The notes: generated from the sequence alone by a model not told the origin. Positions 11,299 to 19,400 are shown, counted from the first letter of the stretch. The stretch: 64,000 nucleotides of DNA from Streptomyces sp. NBC_01283 (GCF_041435335.1 NZ_CP108430.1:7028501-7092500), one strand, 5' to 3'. Translations and numbers: made by a program.

Positions 11299-12897
11299 GT
11301 GATCACCGCTTCCGGCATCGAGCTGCGCGCCGGCGCCCGCATCCTCATCGAGAACGCCACCTTCCGTATCGCCAAGGGCGACCGCATCGGTCTGGTGGGC
11401 CGCAACGGAGCGGGCAAGACCACGCTCACCAAGTGCCTCGCCGGTGAGGGCATCCCGGCCGGCGGCACCATCAGCCGCTCCGGAGAGGTCGGCTACCTCC
11501 CGCAGGACCCGCGCACCGGCGACCTGGACGTGCTCGCCCGCGACCGCATCCTCTCCGCCCGCGGCCTCGACACCCTGATCCGCAAGATGCGCGAGAACGA
11601 ACAGCGCATCGCCAACGGCTCGGGCGGCACCCGCGACAAGGCGATGAAGCAGTACGAGCGCCAGGAGACGGAGTTCCTCACCAAGGGCGGTTACGCCGCC
11701 GAGGCCGAGGCCTCCACCATCGCCGCCGCGCTCAGCCTCCCCGACCGCGTGCTCGGCCAGCCCCTCCACACGCTCTCCGGTGGTCAGCGCCGCCGCGTCG
11801 AGCTGGCCCGCATCCTCTTCTCGGACGCCGACACCCTGCTCCTCGACGAACCGACGAACCACCTCGACGCCGACTCCATCGTCTGGCTCAGGGACTACCT
11901 CAAGTCCTACCGCGGCGGCTTCATCGTGATCTCCCACGACGTCGAACTGGTCGAGACGGTCGTGAACAAGGTCTTCTATCTGGACGCCAACCGCGCCCAG
12001 ATCGACGTCTACAACATGGGCTGGAAGCTCTACCAGCAGCAGCGCGAGTCCGACGAGAAGCGCCGCAAGCGCGAGCGCCAGAACGCCGAGAAGAAGGCCA
12101 GCCAGCTCCACTCGCAGGCCGACAAGATGCGCGCCAAGGCCACCAAGACCGTCGCCGCGCAGAACATGGCCAAGCGCGCCGACAAGCTACTCGCCGGTCT
12201 GGACGAGGTGCGCCAGAGCGACAAGGTCGCCAAGCTGCGCTTCCCGGACCCCTCGCCCTGCGGCAAGACGCCGCTGATGGCGGAGGGCCTCTCGAAGTCG
12301 TACGGCTCCCTGGAGATCTTCACGGACGTCGACCTCGCCATCGACAAGGGCTCGCGCGTGGTCATCCTCGGCCTCAACGGCGCGGGCAAGACCACGCTCC
12401 TGCGGCTCCTCGGCGGCGCCGAGAAGCCCGACACCGGACAGGTCATCGAGGGCCACGGCCTCAAGCTCGGCTACTACGCGCAGGAGCACGAGACCCTCGA
12501 CCCGGAGCGCACGGTCCTGGAGAACATGCGCTCGGCCGCCCCCGACCTCGACCTCGTCGCGGTGCGCAAGACGCTCGGTTCGTTCCTCTTCTCCGGCGAC
12601 GACGTCGACAAGCCCGCGGGCGTCCTGTCCGGCGGCGAGAAGACCCGTCTGGCCCTCGCCACCCTGGTGGTCTCCTCCGCCAACGTGCTGCTCCTCGACG
12701 AGCCCACGAACAACCTCGACCCGGCGAGCCGCGAGGAGATCCTCGGCGCCCTGCGCACCTACAAGGGCGCGGTCGTCCTCGTCACGCACGATGAAGGCGC
12801 CGTGGAGGCGCTCCAGCCGGAGCGGATCATCCTGCTGCCCGACGGCGTCGAGGACCTCTGGGGCCAGGACTACGCGGATCTGGTCGCTCTCGCCTGA
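11299..12897 (+). CDS. ABC-F family ATPase (ribosome-associated, duplicated ABC domains)
   Basis: The product is 532 residues with a GTG start preceded by AGGAG. It has two ABC cassettes and no membrane segment. Cassette 1 has Walker A GRNGAGKTT (about residue 34), signature LSGGQRRRVELARI (159) and LLDEPTNHLD (181). A basic charged linker (residues about 235-310) carries many KRRKRERQ-type stretches. Cassette 2 has GLNGAGKTT (358), LSGGEKTRLALAT and DEPTNNLDP. ABC-F proteins act on the ribosomal E site (EttA-like) or give antibiotic resistance. This looks like the housekeeping Streptomyces type. Confidence 0.92.
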   Translation: MITASGIELRAGARILIENATFRIAKGDRIGLVGRNGAGKTTLTKCLAGEGIPAGGTISRSGEVGYLPQDPRTGDLDVLARDRILSARGLDTLIRKMRENEQRIANGSGGTRDKAMKQYERQETEFLTKGGYAAEAEASTIAAALSLPDRVLGQPLHTLSGGQRRRVELARILFSDADTLLLDEPTNHLDADSIVWLRDYLKSYRGGFIVISHDVELVETVVNKVFYLDANRAQIDVYNMGWKLYQQQRESDEKRRKRERQNAEKKASQLHSQADKMRAKATKTVAAQNMAKRADKLLAGLDEVRQSDKVAKLRFPDPSPCGKTPLMAEGLSKSYGSLEIFTDVDLAIDKGSRVVILGLNGAGKTTLLRLLGGAEKPDTGQVIEGHGLKLGYYAQEHETLDPERTVLENMRSAAPDLDLVAVRKTLGSFLFSGDDVDKPAGVLSGGEKTRLALATLVVSSANVLLLDEPTNNLDPASREEILGALRTYKGAVVLVTHDEGAVEALQPERIILLPDGVEDLWGQDYADLVALA

Positions 12898-12931
12898 TCC
12901 CCGGGCCCCCGTCGGGGCGTCCACATTGGTT

Positions 12932-12981
12932 GATCGAATAACTGATCCACTGCGTATGGATCATTCGGCCGATCCGTGATC
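12932..12981. promoter_or_regulatory. Cluster of five GATC sites upstream of gbn
   Basis: GATC occurs at 12932, 12944, 12959, 12971 and 12978, five times in 50 bp. The chance expectation in this GC-rich DNA is about 0.2. The block lies between the ABC-F stop (12897) and gbn. Gbn is a GATC-binding nucleoid protein, so this may be an autoregulatory site. Further GATC copies are at 13226, 13534 and 13542. The rest of 12898-13268 is unusually AT-rich for the window and contains a strong hairpin but no clear gene. Confidence 0.55.
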
Positions 12982-13123
12982 CTTCATCTGTGTGAGGTCT
13001 CCTCGTACCGAAGTGCCGGATACACGGATTTCATCGGCGGCAGGGGCGTACGACCCGGTTCTCGCCCGGCACCCCGCTGACCTGGCCATTCCTCCCGCAA
13101 CCCATTCGGCCGCACGGAATTCG

Positions 13124-13150
13124 ACGAGCGGAATCGTTAATTCCGCTCGT
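13124..13150. promoter_or_regulatory. Perfect inverted repeat in the gbn upstream region
   Basis: ACGAGCGGAAT and its exact complement flank the 5-nt loop CGTTA (11-bp stem). It lies 119 bp before the preferred gbn start. It could be an operator, or a leader hairpin if transcription starts further upstream. There is no T-tract. Confidence 0.55.
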
Positions 13151-13268
13151 GGTGTCGCCTTCCCTGACGGGAAAGCTCGTCGTACGGACCTTGCCGAATG
13201 GGTGGCCAGGAAGCCCGGGAGGGGTGATCATGAGAAGTCCAGAGCGCACTTCCTATGAGGAGGCACGG

Positions 13269-13490
13269 GTGGCCGAGACTCTGAAGAAGGGCAGCCGGGT
13301 AACCGGCGCCGCGCGTGACAAGCTCGCGGCAGACCTGAAGAAGAAGTACGACAGCGGTGCGAGCATCCGGGCGTTGGCCGAGGAGACGGGCCGTTCGTAC
13401 GGTTTCGTGCACCGCATGCTCAGCGAGTCCGGAGTCACGCTGCGGGGACGCGGCGGGGCGACGCGAGGCAAGAAGGCCGCAGCCGGCTGA
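13269..13490 (+). CDS. gbn: GATC-binding nucleoid-associated protein Gbn (HTH mini-protein)
   Basis: The product is 73 residues, basic, with a helix-turn-helix: SIRALAEETGRSYGFVHRML followed by SESGVTLRGRGGATRG. The lysine-rich start (TLKKGSRVTGAARDKLAADLKKKYD) is typical. This matches my memory of SCO1839 (Gbn), a streptomycete nucleoid-associated protein that binds GATC motifs and affects development. The GTG at 13269 is preferred because GAGGAGG sits at an ideal distance. An in-frame ATG at 13230 with GGGAGGGG upstream would add 13 residues (MRSPERTSYEEAR) and cannot be excluded. Confidence 0.85.
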   Translation: MAETLKKGSRVTGAARDKLAADLKKKYDSGASIRALAEETGRSYGFVHRMLSESGVTLRGRGGATRGKKAAAG

Positions 13491-13523
13491 CGGCTGCGGG
13501 CGGTACACCGGCTTCGACGGTGG

Positions 13524-13555
13524 CCACCCGGTCGATCGACTGATCGGCCGGGTGG
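13524..13555 (+). terminator. Terminator hairpin after gbn
   Basis: CCACCCGG and CCGGGTGG form the outer stem; CGATC-GACT-GATCG continues it inward through a T-G wobble pair, giving 14 bp with a GACT loop. It lies 34 bp after the gbn stop. Two GATC sites fall inside the stem. Confidence 0.7.
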
Positions 13556-13624
13556 TTACTGTGCAGTCACTTACGGGCGCGTACCTGCGTCCCGACCGAC
13601 TGCACACCACCATCGGAGGCTCCT

Positions 13625-14437
13625 ATGGTTTCGCCCGGCAGTGAACTCGGCGGATCCGCACCGGTACTCGACAAGGACGGCGTACGCCTGACTGTCGACG
13701 AGGCCGTCGCCACGGTGACGCTGGCCAACCCGGCCAAGCGCAACGCCCAATCTCCCGCGCTGTGGAGGGCGTTGGCCGAGGCAGGCCGGATGTTGCCGGG
13801 CAGTGTCCGTGTCGTCGTGCTCCGCGGCGAGGGCAAGTCCTTCTCCGCGGGCCTCGACCGACAGGCGTTCACGCCCGAGGGCTTCGACGGTGAGCCGTCA
13901 TTCATCGATTTGGCGCGCGGCGACGACGACGTCCTCGACGCGACGATCGCCGAATACCAGGAGGCGTTCACCTGGTGGCGGCGCAGCGACATCGTGTCCA
14001 TCGCTGCCGTCCAGGGGCATGCCATCGGTGCGGGCTTCCAACTCGCGCTCGCCTGTGACCTGCGGATCGCCGCCGACGACGTGCAGTTCGCCATGCGCGA
14101 GACCAGCCTGGGCCTGGTGCCCGACCTCACCGGCACGCACCCCCTCGTGGGTCTTGTCGGCTACGCCCGCGCGCTGGAGATCTGCGCCACCGGGCGGTTC
14201 GTCCACGCCGCCGAGGCCGAGCGCGTCGGCCTGGCCAACCTCGTCGTGCCCGCCGACCAGCTCGACGCGTCCGTGAGCGACCTCGCGGCGGCGCTGCTGA
14301 CCGCCCCGCGCGACGCCGTCATCGAGACCAAGGCCCTGCTGCAGGGCGTCGCCGGTCGTACGTACGAGGAGCAGCGCACCGCCGAACGCGCCGCGCAGGG
14401 GCGCCGGCTGCGCGACCTGGCGGGGCTCGGCGACTGA
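13625..14437 (+). CDS. Enoyl-CoA hydratase/isomerase family protein
   Basis: The product is 270 residues with the crotonase fold signature. The first oxyanion-hole block is LRGEGKSFSAGLDRQ; the second is VQGHAIGAGFQLALACDLRIAA. The family continues with FAMRETSLGLVPDLTGT and GYARALEICATGR. The second catalytic glutamate position of classical hydratases is occupied by the VPDLTGTHPL segment, so hydratase versus isomerase or thioesterase activity cannot be decided. GGAGG precedes the ATG at 13625. Confidence 0.88.
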   Translation: MVSPGSELGGSAPVLDKDGVRLTVDEAVATVTLANPAKRNAQSPALWRALAEAGRMLPGSVRVVVLRGEGKSFSAGLDRQAFTPEGFDGEPSFIDLARGDDDVLDATIAEYQEAFTWWRRSDIVSIAAVQGHAIGAGFQLALACDLRIAADDVQFAMRETSLGLVPDLTGTHPLVGLVGYARALEICATGRFVHAAEAERVGLANLVVPADQLDASVSDLAAALLTAPRDAVIETKALLQGVAGRTYEEQRTAERAAQGRRLRDLAGLGD

Positions 14438-14439
14438 CC

Positions 14440-15177
14440 TCACTCCACCGCGGTGACCAGGACGGTCACCGAAGGGTGGTCCGGCAGCGCCGCACCGACG
14501 GCCGTACGGACCGCGAGCGCCACGTCCAGTGCGCGGTGTCCGTGGTCCGTGGCCAGCTCCACGCGCGCGTGCCGGCGCGGCAGCGAGGCGTCCGCCGTCC
14601 GGGCCTCCGCCAGGTGGACGGCGCGACCGAAACCGCCGAGGGCGCCGGTCAGCCGCCGCACGCCCGGCACATCGAGCGCGGCGCTCGCCACCCGGGCCTC
14701 GTCCCCGCTCCCGGGGGCCGCCCCCGCCCCGTCCTGCGGTGCCTTCTCCGGGGCCGCCGGTACGTCGGCCGGGGCCTGCCCCGCGTCCAGCAGCGTCGTC
14801 ACGCTGAGGTCCACCTCGTCGACCACCAGGCCGAGCCGCTCCCCGGCGGCCGCGAACAGCGCCTCCCGGAGCCGGGCCGCCGCCGCGGGCAGCGGCTCGG
14901 CGGGCTCGGCCGCGAACTCCGCGGTGATCCGCAGCGGCCCCGGCGGCAGCGCGCTCGGCGGCGCCGGCACGGAGGGTGCGTACGCCTTCGAAGGATCGGC
15001 GAGCGCCACCCGCAGACCGCCGAGACGCACACCGCTCACCCGCTCCGCCGCATGGCGCAGCACCCCGTCCGCGCACGCCTCGGTCAGCCAGGAGCCGTCA
15101 CCCGGTCCGCCCAGCGGGAGCACACGCCCCAGGCCGAGCTGCCGCCGTACCGCCTCGGTCCATCCGTCACCGGTCAT
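14440..15177 (-). CDS. Hypothetical protein linked to the Asp23/Gls24 locus
   Basis: About 245 residues from the ATG at 15177 (MTGDGWTEAVRRQLGLGRVL), which is the conserved N-terminus among streptomycetes as I recall; databases often call it 'nucleopolyhedrovirus P10 family', a label without functional meaning. Two segments resemble Asp23 modules: GPLRITAEFAAEPAEPL with LGLVVDEVDLSVTTLL, and later HARVELATDHGHRALDVAL with HPSVTVLVTAVE. It is divergent from, and likely functionally tied to, the Asp23 genes that start 93 bp away. Confidence 0.75.
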   Translation of the reverse strand: MTGDGWTEAVRRQLGLGRVLPLGGPGDGSWLTEACADGVLRHAAERVSGVRLGGLRVALADPSKAYAPSVPAPPSALPPGPLRITAEFAAEPAEPLPAAAARLREALFAAAGERLGLVVDEVDLSVTTLLDAGQAPADVPAAPEKAPQDGAGAAPGSGDEARVASAALDVPGVRRLTGALGGFGRAVHLAEARTADASLPRRHARVELATDHGHRALDVALAVRTAVGAALPDHPSVTVLVTAVE

Positions 15178-15270
15178 TGCCCCAGCCTGCCGCATCCCTG
15201 GCGCGCGAGGACGTAACCGCACTTAGTGTGGGCGAAGGAGTAGATCCCCTTTCGAAAGGGACAGACGGCG

Positions 15271-15768
15271 ATGACCGACACCGGACAGCGGAACGTGGCT
15301 CAGGAGCCCCTCGCCAAGGGAGCACCGGACGAGGCGGTGGGGAAGAGCGGCACGACCAGGAGGGGCGGCGGCGACCCCGCCACCCGGGGGCGCACCACCA
15401 TCGCGGACGGCGTGGTCGAGAAGATCGCCGGGCTCGCGGCCCGCGACGTCGACGGCGTGCACGCGATGGGCGGCGGGCTCGCCAGGACCTTCGGGGCCGT
15501 GCGCGACCGGGTGCCCGGCGGCTCCGGCTCCAAGTCCGTCTCACGCGGCGTGAAGGCCGAGGTCGGCGAGGTACAGACGGCGCTCGACCTGGAGATCGTC
15601 GTCGAGTACGGGGTGTCGATCGCGGACGTCGCGCGCGACGTGCGGGAGAACGTCATCGGTGCCGTCGAGCGCATGACCGGGCTCGAGGTCGTCGAGGTCA
15701 ACATCGCGGTGAGCGATGTGAAGCTCCCGGACGAGGAAGACGATGAGCCGCAAGGCCGCCTCCAGTGA
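15271..15768 (+). CDS. Asp23/Gls24 family envelope stress response protein
   Basis: The product is 165 residues. The Asp23 core is clear: TTIADGVVEKIAGLAARDVDG, then VSRGVKAEVGEVQTALDLEI, then YGVSIADVARDVRENVIGAVE and GLEVVEVNIAVSDVKLP. Family members are abundant proteins near the membrane, anchored by AmaP-like partners and induced by alkaline or envelope stress. The first 45 residues are a hydrophilic extension. It is the first gene of a five-gene plus-strand operon; CCCTTTCGAAAGGG, a 14-bp palindrome, lies at 15247-15260 just before the start. Confidence 0.9.
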   Translation: MTDTGQRNVAQEPLAKGAPDEAVGKSGTTRRGGGDPATRGRTTIADGVVEKIAGLAARDVDGVHAMGGGLARTFGAVRDRVPGGSGSKSVSRGVKAEVGEVQTALDLEIVVEYGVSIADVARDVRENVIGAVERMTGLEVVEVNIAVSDVKLPDEEDDEPQGRLQ

Positions 15769-15822
15769 CAATCCCGTACGGGATCAGCCCCACCTCAGCC
15801 GCGTCTTGCTAAGGAGCGCACG

Positions 15823-16011
15823 ATGAGCATGGCCGTGATCGGCATGGTGGCCGGAATGGCGCTCGGCTTCGCCGGGTACTTCGGCGGGTTCGGGGCCTTT
15901 TTGCTGGTGGCCGCCCTGGGCGCCATAGGGTTTGTCGCCGGCCGGTTCCTTGAGGGGGACCTTGAGGTCGGCGACTTCTTCCGTACGCGTGGCGACGACC
16001 GGCGGCGGTGA
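15823..16011 (+). CDS. Small membrane protein of the Asp23 operon (DUF2273-like)
   Basis: The product is 62 residues with two hydrophobic helices separated by a glycine-rich turn (MVAGMALGFAGYFGGFGAFLLVAALGAI is spread over residues 8-35), then a charged tail ending in FRTRGDDRRR. AAGGAGCG precedes the ATG. In Gram-positive Asp23 loci a DUF2273 small membrane protein occupies the same position and helps anchor Asp23. The assignment here is by size, topology and context. Confidence 0.8.
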   Translation: MSMAVIGMVAGMALGFAGYFGGFGAFLLVAALGAIGFVAGRFLEGDLEVGDFFRTRGDDRRR

Positions 16012-16014
16012 GCC

Positions 16015-16359
16015 GTGGCGGCTCAGGTCGGGCCCGGGGAGCGCGGCGCGACCGTGATCGCCGACCGGGTCGTCGCGAAGATCGCGGCGCAGGCGGCCCG
16101 TGAGGCGCTGACGGAGGTGCCCGCGGACTGCTCGCCGCCGCACGCGACCGTCACCGTCCGCCATGACGTCGCCCGCGTCCGGGTCAGCGTCGAGCTCGAC
16201 TACCCCTCGGACATCGGCGGGCAGTGCGGTGCGGTGCGTCGCCAAGTCACCCAGCGGGTAAAGGCGTTGGCGGGGATGGAAGTGCCCGAGGTCGCGGTCC
16301 AGGTCGAGCGGCTGCACTCGGCACACGTGCGCGCCGCGAGGCAGGGGAGGACGCGATGA
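16015..16359 (+). CDS. Second Asp23/Gls24-like protein
   Basis: The product is 114 residues with GTG start 3 bp after the previous stop. The pattern ERGATVIADRVVAKIAAQAAR, then VRVSVELDYPSDIGGQCG, then QRVKALAGMEVPEVAVQVE matches the Asp23 fold in shortened form. The ATGA overlap with the next gene shows translational coupling. Confidence 0.82.
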   Translation: MAAQVGPGERGATVIADRVVAKIAAQAAREALTEVPADCSPPHATVTVRHDVARVRVSVELDYPSDIGGQCGAVRRQVTQRVKALAGMEVPEVAVQVERLHSAHVRAARQGRTR

Positions 16360-17042
16360 GCGAGGCTCAGGGGCCTCAGGGAGCGGGCGGCGGTGGTGGC
16401 ACGCAGCCGCTGCCCGTCGTCGAACGCGCCGAGAGCGAACTCGACCAGTCGGCCTCCGCGGCGGCCTACGATCCGCCGCCCACGCTGGCCGACGAGACCA
16501 GGGCGACCCGCTTCTGGTCACCGCGGCGGGTTCCCGCCACCGTCCTCGCGCTGCTGGTCCTCGGCGGTGCGGGGCTGCTTCTGTACGACGTCGCGGCGGT
16601 GCGGGCCGGGCATCACGCCATGGGCTGGCGGCGCGACCTCGCCCGTGAACTCTCCGAACGGCCCCTGGACGACACGGCGGTGCTCGTCGGCGCCGGGGTG
16701 GCCGTGGCCGCCGGCCTCTGGCTGATCGTGCTCGCCGCGACACCCGGGCTCCGGGCGGTCCTCGCCATGCGGCGCGGGGACGCGGACGTACGGGCCGGGC
16801 TGCACCGGGGCGCCGCCGCGACCGTGCTGCGGGACCGGGCGATGGACGTGTCCGGGGTGCAGTCGGTGCGGGTGCGCATGACGCGCTCGAAGGTGGACGT
16901 CCGCGCGGTCTCGCACTTCCGCGAACTCGACGACGTACGAAGCGACTTGGACGCCACGCTGGCCGACGGCATCCGGGACCTGGGCCTGGCCCGCGGTCCC
17001 GCGCTCTCCGTCCGGGTGGCACGGCCGGGCAGGAAGGGCTGA
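16356..17042 (+). CDS. Asp23-operon membrane protein (DUF6286-like)
   Basis: The product is 228 residues. A disordered, Gly/Pro-rich cytosolic N-terminus of about 55 residues is followed by two transmembrane helices (VPATVLALLVLGGAGLLLYD and VLVGAGVAVAAGLWLIVLAA). The C-terminal domain (about residues 145-228) contains GVQSVRVRMTRSKVDVRA and resembles the alkaline-shock AmaP-type soluble domain. The start at 16356 is fixed by the ATGA overlap. The first two coding frames of upstream sequence belong to the Asp23-like gene. Confidence 0.78.
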   Translation: MSEAQGPQGAGGGGGTQPLPVVERAESELDQSASAAAYDPPPTLADETRATRFWSPRRVPATVLALLVLGGAGLLLYDVAAVRAGHHAMGWRRDLARELSERPLDDTAVLVGAGVAVAAGLWLIVLAATPGLRAVLAMRRGDADVRAGLHRGAAATVLRDRAMDVSGVQSVRVRMTRSKVDVRAVSHFRELDDVRSDLDATLADGIRDLGLARGPALSVRVARPGRKG

Positions 17043-17047
17043 GCGCG

Positions 17048-17626
17048 ATGCTGAAGACGGTCAACCGTGTGGTGCTCGGCCTCCTCGGCCTGGTGCTCGT
17101 GATCGGGGGCGGCTCGGTCCTCGCCATCGGGCTCGGGGCATCGCCGCCTTCGTGGTGGATCCACGACGGGAAGCGTGACGTCCTGGTGAGCGACGCGGAC
17201 CGGTCGCGGTGGCGGGACGAGGGCTGGTTCTGGCCCACGGTGATCGCCGTGCTCGCGGTGTGCCTGCTGCTCGCCCTGTGGTGGCTGGCGGCGCAGTTGC
17301 GGCGGCGCAGGCTGGCCGAGGTACTCGTGGAGACCGGCGACGGGGAGGGTGCGCTGCTGCGGGGGCGGGCCCTGGAGAGCGTGCTCGTGGGCGAGGCGGA
17401 GTCCCTGGACGGCGTGCAGCGGGCCGGGGTCTCCCTGACCGGGCGCCGCAACGCGCCGGAGGCCCGGGTGTCGCTGCTCATGGAACCCCACGCGACGCCC
17501 GATGAGGCACTGCACCGGCTCTCCACGGAGGCGCTGGCGCACGCGAGGGATTCGGCGGGCCTCGCCCGGCTGCCCGCGGTGGTGCAGCTGCGGGCCGTGA
17601 AGCATCGCGCCGAGCGGGTCAGTTGA
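17048..17626 (+). CDS. amaP: Alkaline shock response membrane anchor protein, AmaP family
   Basis: The product is 192 residues. TM1 is VVLGLLGLVLVIGGGSVLAI; TM2 is PTVIAVLAVCLLLALWWLAA, followed by the basic QLRRRRLAEVLVETGDGE. The soluble C-terminal domain has GVQRAGVSLTGRRNAPEARV, parallel to the neighbour's GVQSVRVRMTRSKVDV, so the two genes look like ancient duplicates. AmaP tethers Asp23 to the membrane in staphylococci; the gene symbol is by analogy. Confidence 0.8.
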   Translation: MLKTVNRVVLGLLGLVLVIGGGSVLAIGLGASPPSWWIHDGKRDVLVSDADRSRWRDEGWFWPTVIAVLAVCLLLALWWLAAQLRRRRLAEVLVETGDGEGALLRGRALESVLVGEAESLDGVQRAGVSLTGRRNAPEARVSLLMEPHATPDEALHRLSTEALAHARDSAGLARLPAVVQLRAVKHRAERVS

Positions 17627-17631
17627 GCTTT

Positions 17632-17670
17632 ACGGTATGGGGCATGGCTCGGCCAATCGCCCCATACCGT
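17632..17670. terminator. Bidirectional terminator between amaP-like gene and SDR
   Basis: ACGGTATGGGGC and its exact complement GCCCCATACCGT flank a 15-nt loop. It lies between convergent genes (stops at 17626 and 17685) and can serve both. Confidence 0.75.
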
Positions 17671-17684
17671 GAGGAATCCGGCGG

Positions 17685-18440
17685 CTAGAATCCGTGCCGC
17701 GCCCCGCCGTCCACCGGCAGCATGACCCCCGTCAGATACGACGCCGCGGGCGACAGCAGAAACGCCGCGGTCCGCCCGAACTCCTCCGGAGTGCCGTACC
17801 GGCGCAGCGGGATGCGGGACTCGTGGCCCGCCCGCGTCGCCTCGGGGTCCGCGGAGAGTCCGTCCAGTTGCCGCACGCGGTCCGTGTCGATACGGGACGG
17901 CAGCAGTCCCACGACGCGGATGCCCCGGGGGCCGAGCTCGTCGGAGAGCGACTTCGCGAATCCCGCCAGCCCCGGCCGCAGACCGTTGGAGATGGTCAGC
18001 CCCGGGATCGGCTCGTGCACTGAGGCGGACAGCACGAAACCGATGACACCTCCCTCGCCGAGCTCCGCCGCCGCGGAGCGGGCCAGCCGCACCGCTCCGA
18101 GGAAGACCGACTCGAAGGCCGACTCCCACTGCTCGTCCGTGTTGTCGGCGACGAAGCCGGGCGCCGGCCCGCCGACGCTGATCAGTACGCCGTCGAAGCT
18201 CCCGAAGTGCTCACGCGCGGCGGCGATCAGCCGGCCCGCGACGGCCGGATCGGCGTTGTCGGCGGCGATGCCCCGGGCGTTGTCGCCGAGTTCGGCCGCC
18301 GCCTCGGCGACCGTCTTCTCGTCCCGGCCGGTGATCAGTACCTTCGCGCCGTCCGCGACCAGCGCACGCGCGGCGGCGTTGCCCAGGCCACGGGTGGCAC
18401 CGGTGATGACGTAGACGCGGTCCTTCAGTCCAAGATCCAT
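17685..18440 (-). CDS. SDR family oxidoreductase
   Basis: The product is 251 residues with a classical short-chain dehydrogenase fold. The cofactor motif is TGATRGLGNAAARAL. SVGGPAPG takes the place of the usual NNAG. The active-site region has SASVHEPIPGLTISNGLRPG, where the catalytic tyrosine of YxxxK is replaced: ISNGLRPGLAGFAKSL has no Tyr-x3-Lys. This suggests a divergent or non-canonical reductase. The C-terminus has YLTGVMLPVDGGARHG. The substrate is unknown. Confidence 0.85.
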   Translation of the reverse strand: MDLGLKDRVYVITGATRGLGNAAARALVADGAKVLITGRDEKTVAEAAAELGDNARGIAADNADPAVAGRLIAAAREHFGSFDGVLISVGGPAPGFVADNTDEQWESAFESVFLGAVRLARSAAAELGEGGVIGFVLSASVHEPIPGLTISNGLRPGLAGFAKSLSDELGPRGIRVVGLLPSRIDTDRVRQLDGLSADPEATRAGHESRIPLRRYGTPEEFGRTAAFLLSPAASYLTGVMLPVDGGARHGF

Positions 18441-18482
18441 GGCTCTATCCTGCCGCCTCGCCACAGTGGAACGCGAGGCCCG

Positions 18483-19310
18483 CTAGACGGCGGCCGGCGT
18501 CGACTCCGTCGCGGGCGCCGCCTCCGCGGCAGCCGCGCGGCGGTCGCGGACCTCCCTGCGCACCAGGACCACCCAGCCGATGGGCACGCCCGTGCAGAAC
18601 AGCCACCACTGCACCGCGTACGCCATGTGCGGGCCGATGTCGCCGTGCTCGGGCTCGCCGATCAGCTGGGGGGAGCCGCCCGGGGGCTCCGGCGAGGTCA
18701 GCTCGACGTACCCGCCGAGCACCTCCTTGCCGAGGCTGTGCGCCTGCTGCCCGCTGCTGATCAGCATGATCTGACGGTCCGGCAGTCCTTGGACGTCCTT
18801 GATGCCGCTCTGCGCGGACGTCTCGTCGGCCATCAGCCGGCCGGTGACGGTGATCTTGCCCTTGGGTGCGGCGGGGATCTTGGGGAAGGCGGTCTGCGGT
18901 CCGTTCGCCGGGATCCAGCCCCGGTTGACCAGCAGGACCTTGCCGTCGTCGAGGACGAACGGGGTCAGGACGTGGAAGCCGATCTCTTCGTCGGCGTTCG
19001 TGCGGCGCCGCACGACGACCTCGTCCTTCGTGTCGTACGTCCCGTGCGCGCTCACCCGGCGGTAGTGCTCGGAGCGGGTGACGGAGTGCCCGGGGGAGGT
19101 CAGCCGCTCGGCCGGCACCGGCTTCGCGTCGAGCGCCTTGGCGATCTCGGCGTTCTGCGCGACGCGGTGCTCGTGGCGGTGCAACTGCCAGAAGCCCAGC
19201 TCGATCATCGTGGGGATGAGAACGAGGGCGATGAGGGTGAGGATCACCCACTGCCGGGACAACAGGAAGCGGTACACCCCACGAAGGTACAACTCGGTCG
19301 TGGGGTGCAC
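18483..19310 (-). CDS. SURF1 family cytochrome oxidase assembly protein
   Basis: The product is up to 275 residues. Hydrophobic helices at both ends (QWVILTLIALVLIPTMIELG and QWWLFCTGVPIGWVVLV) flank a central extracytoplasmic domain with GFWQLHRHEHR, VNRGWIP and HMAYAVQWW, all SURF1 hallmarks. SURF1 (Shy1) aids heme a/CuB site assembly in aa3 oxidases. The start is uncertain: GTG at 19310 gives MHPTTELYLRG, and GTG at 19277 begins directly at VYRFLLSRQ. Confidence 0.88.
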   Translation of the reverse strand: MHPTTELYLRGVYRFLLSRQWVILTLIALVLIPTMIELGFWQLHRHEHRVAQNAEIAKALDAKPVPAERLTSPGHSVTRSEHYRRVSAHGTYDTKDEVVVRRRTNADEEIGFHVLTPFVLDDGKVLLVNRGWIPANGPQTAFPKIPAAPKGKITVTGRLMADETSAQSGIKDVQGLPDRQIMLISSGQQAHSLGKEVLGGYVELTSPEPPGGSPQLIGEPEHGDIGPHMAYAVQWWLFCTGVPIGWVVLVRREVRDRRAAAAEAAPATESTPAAV

Positions 19311-19400
19311 GGGGGTGGGGTACTCCGGAACGGGTCCGCGAGGGCCGTGAAGGGCCGCGCGGGGCCCTGGGGGCCCTCGGGATCCCGGGGAGGAGCGGGG

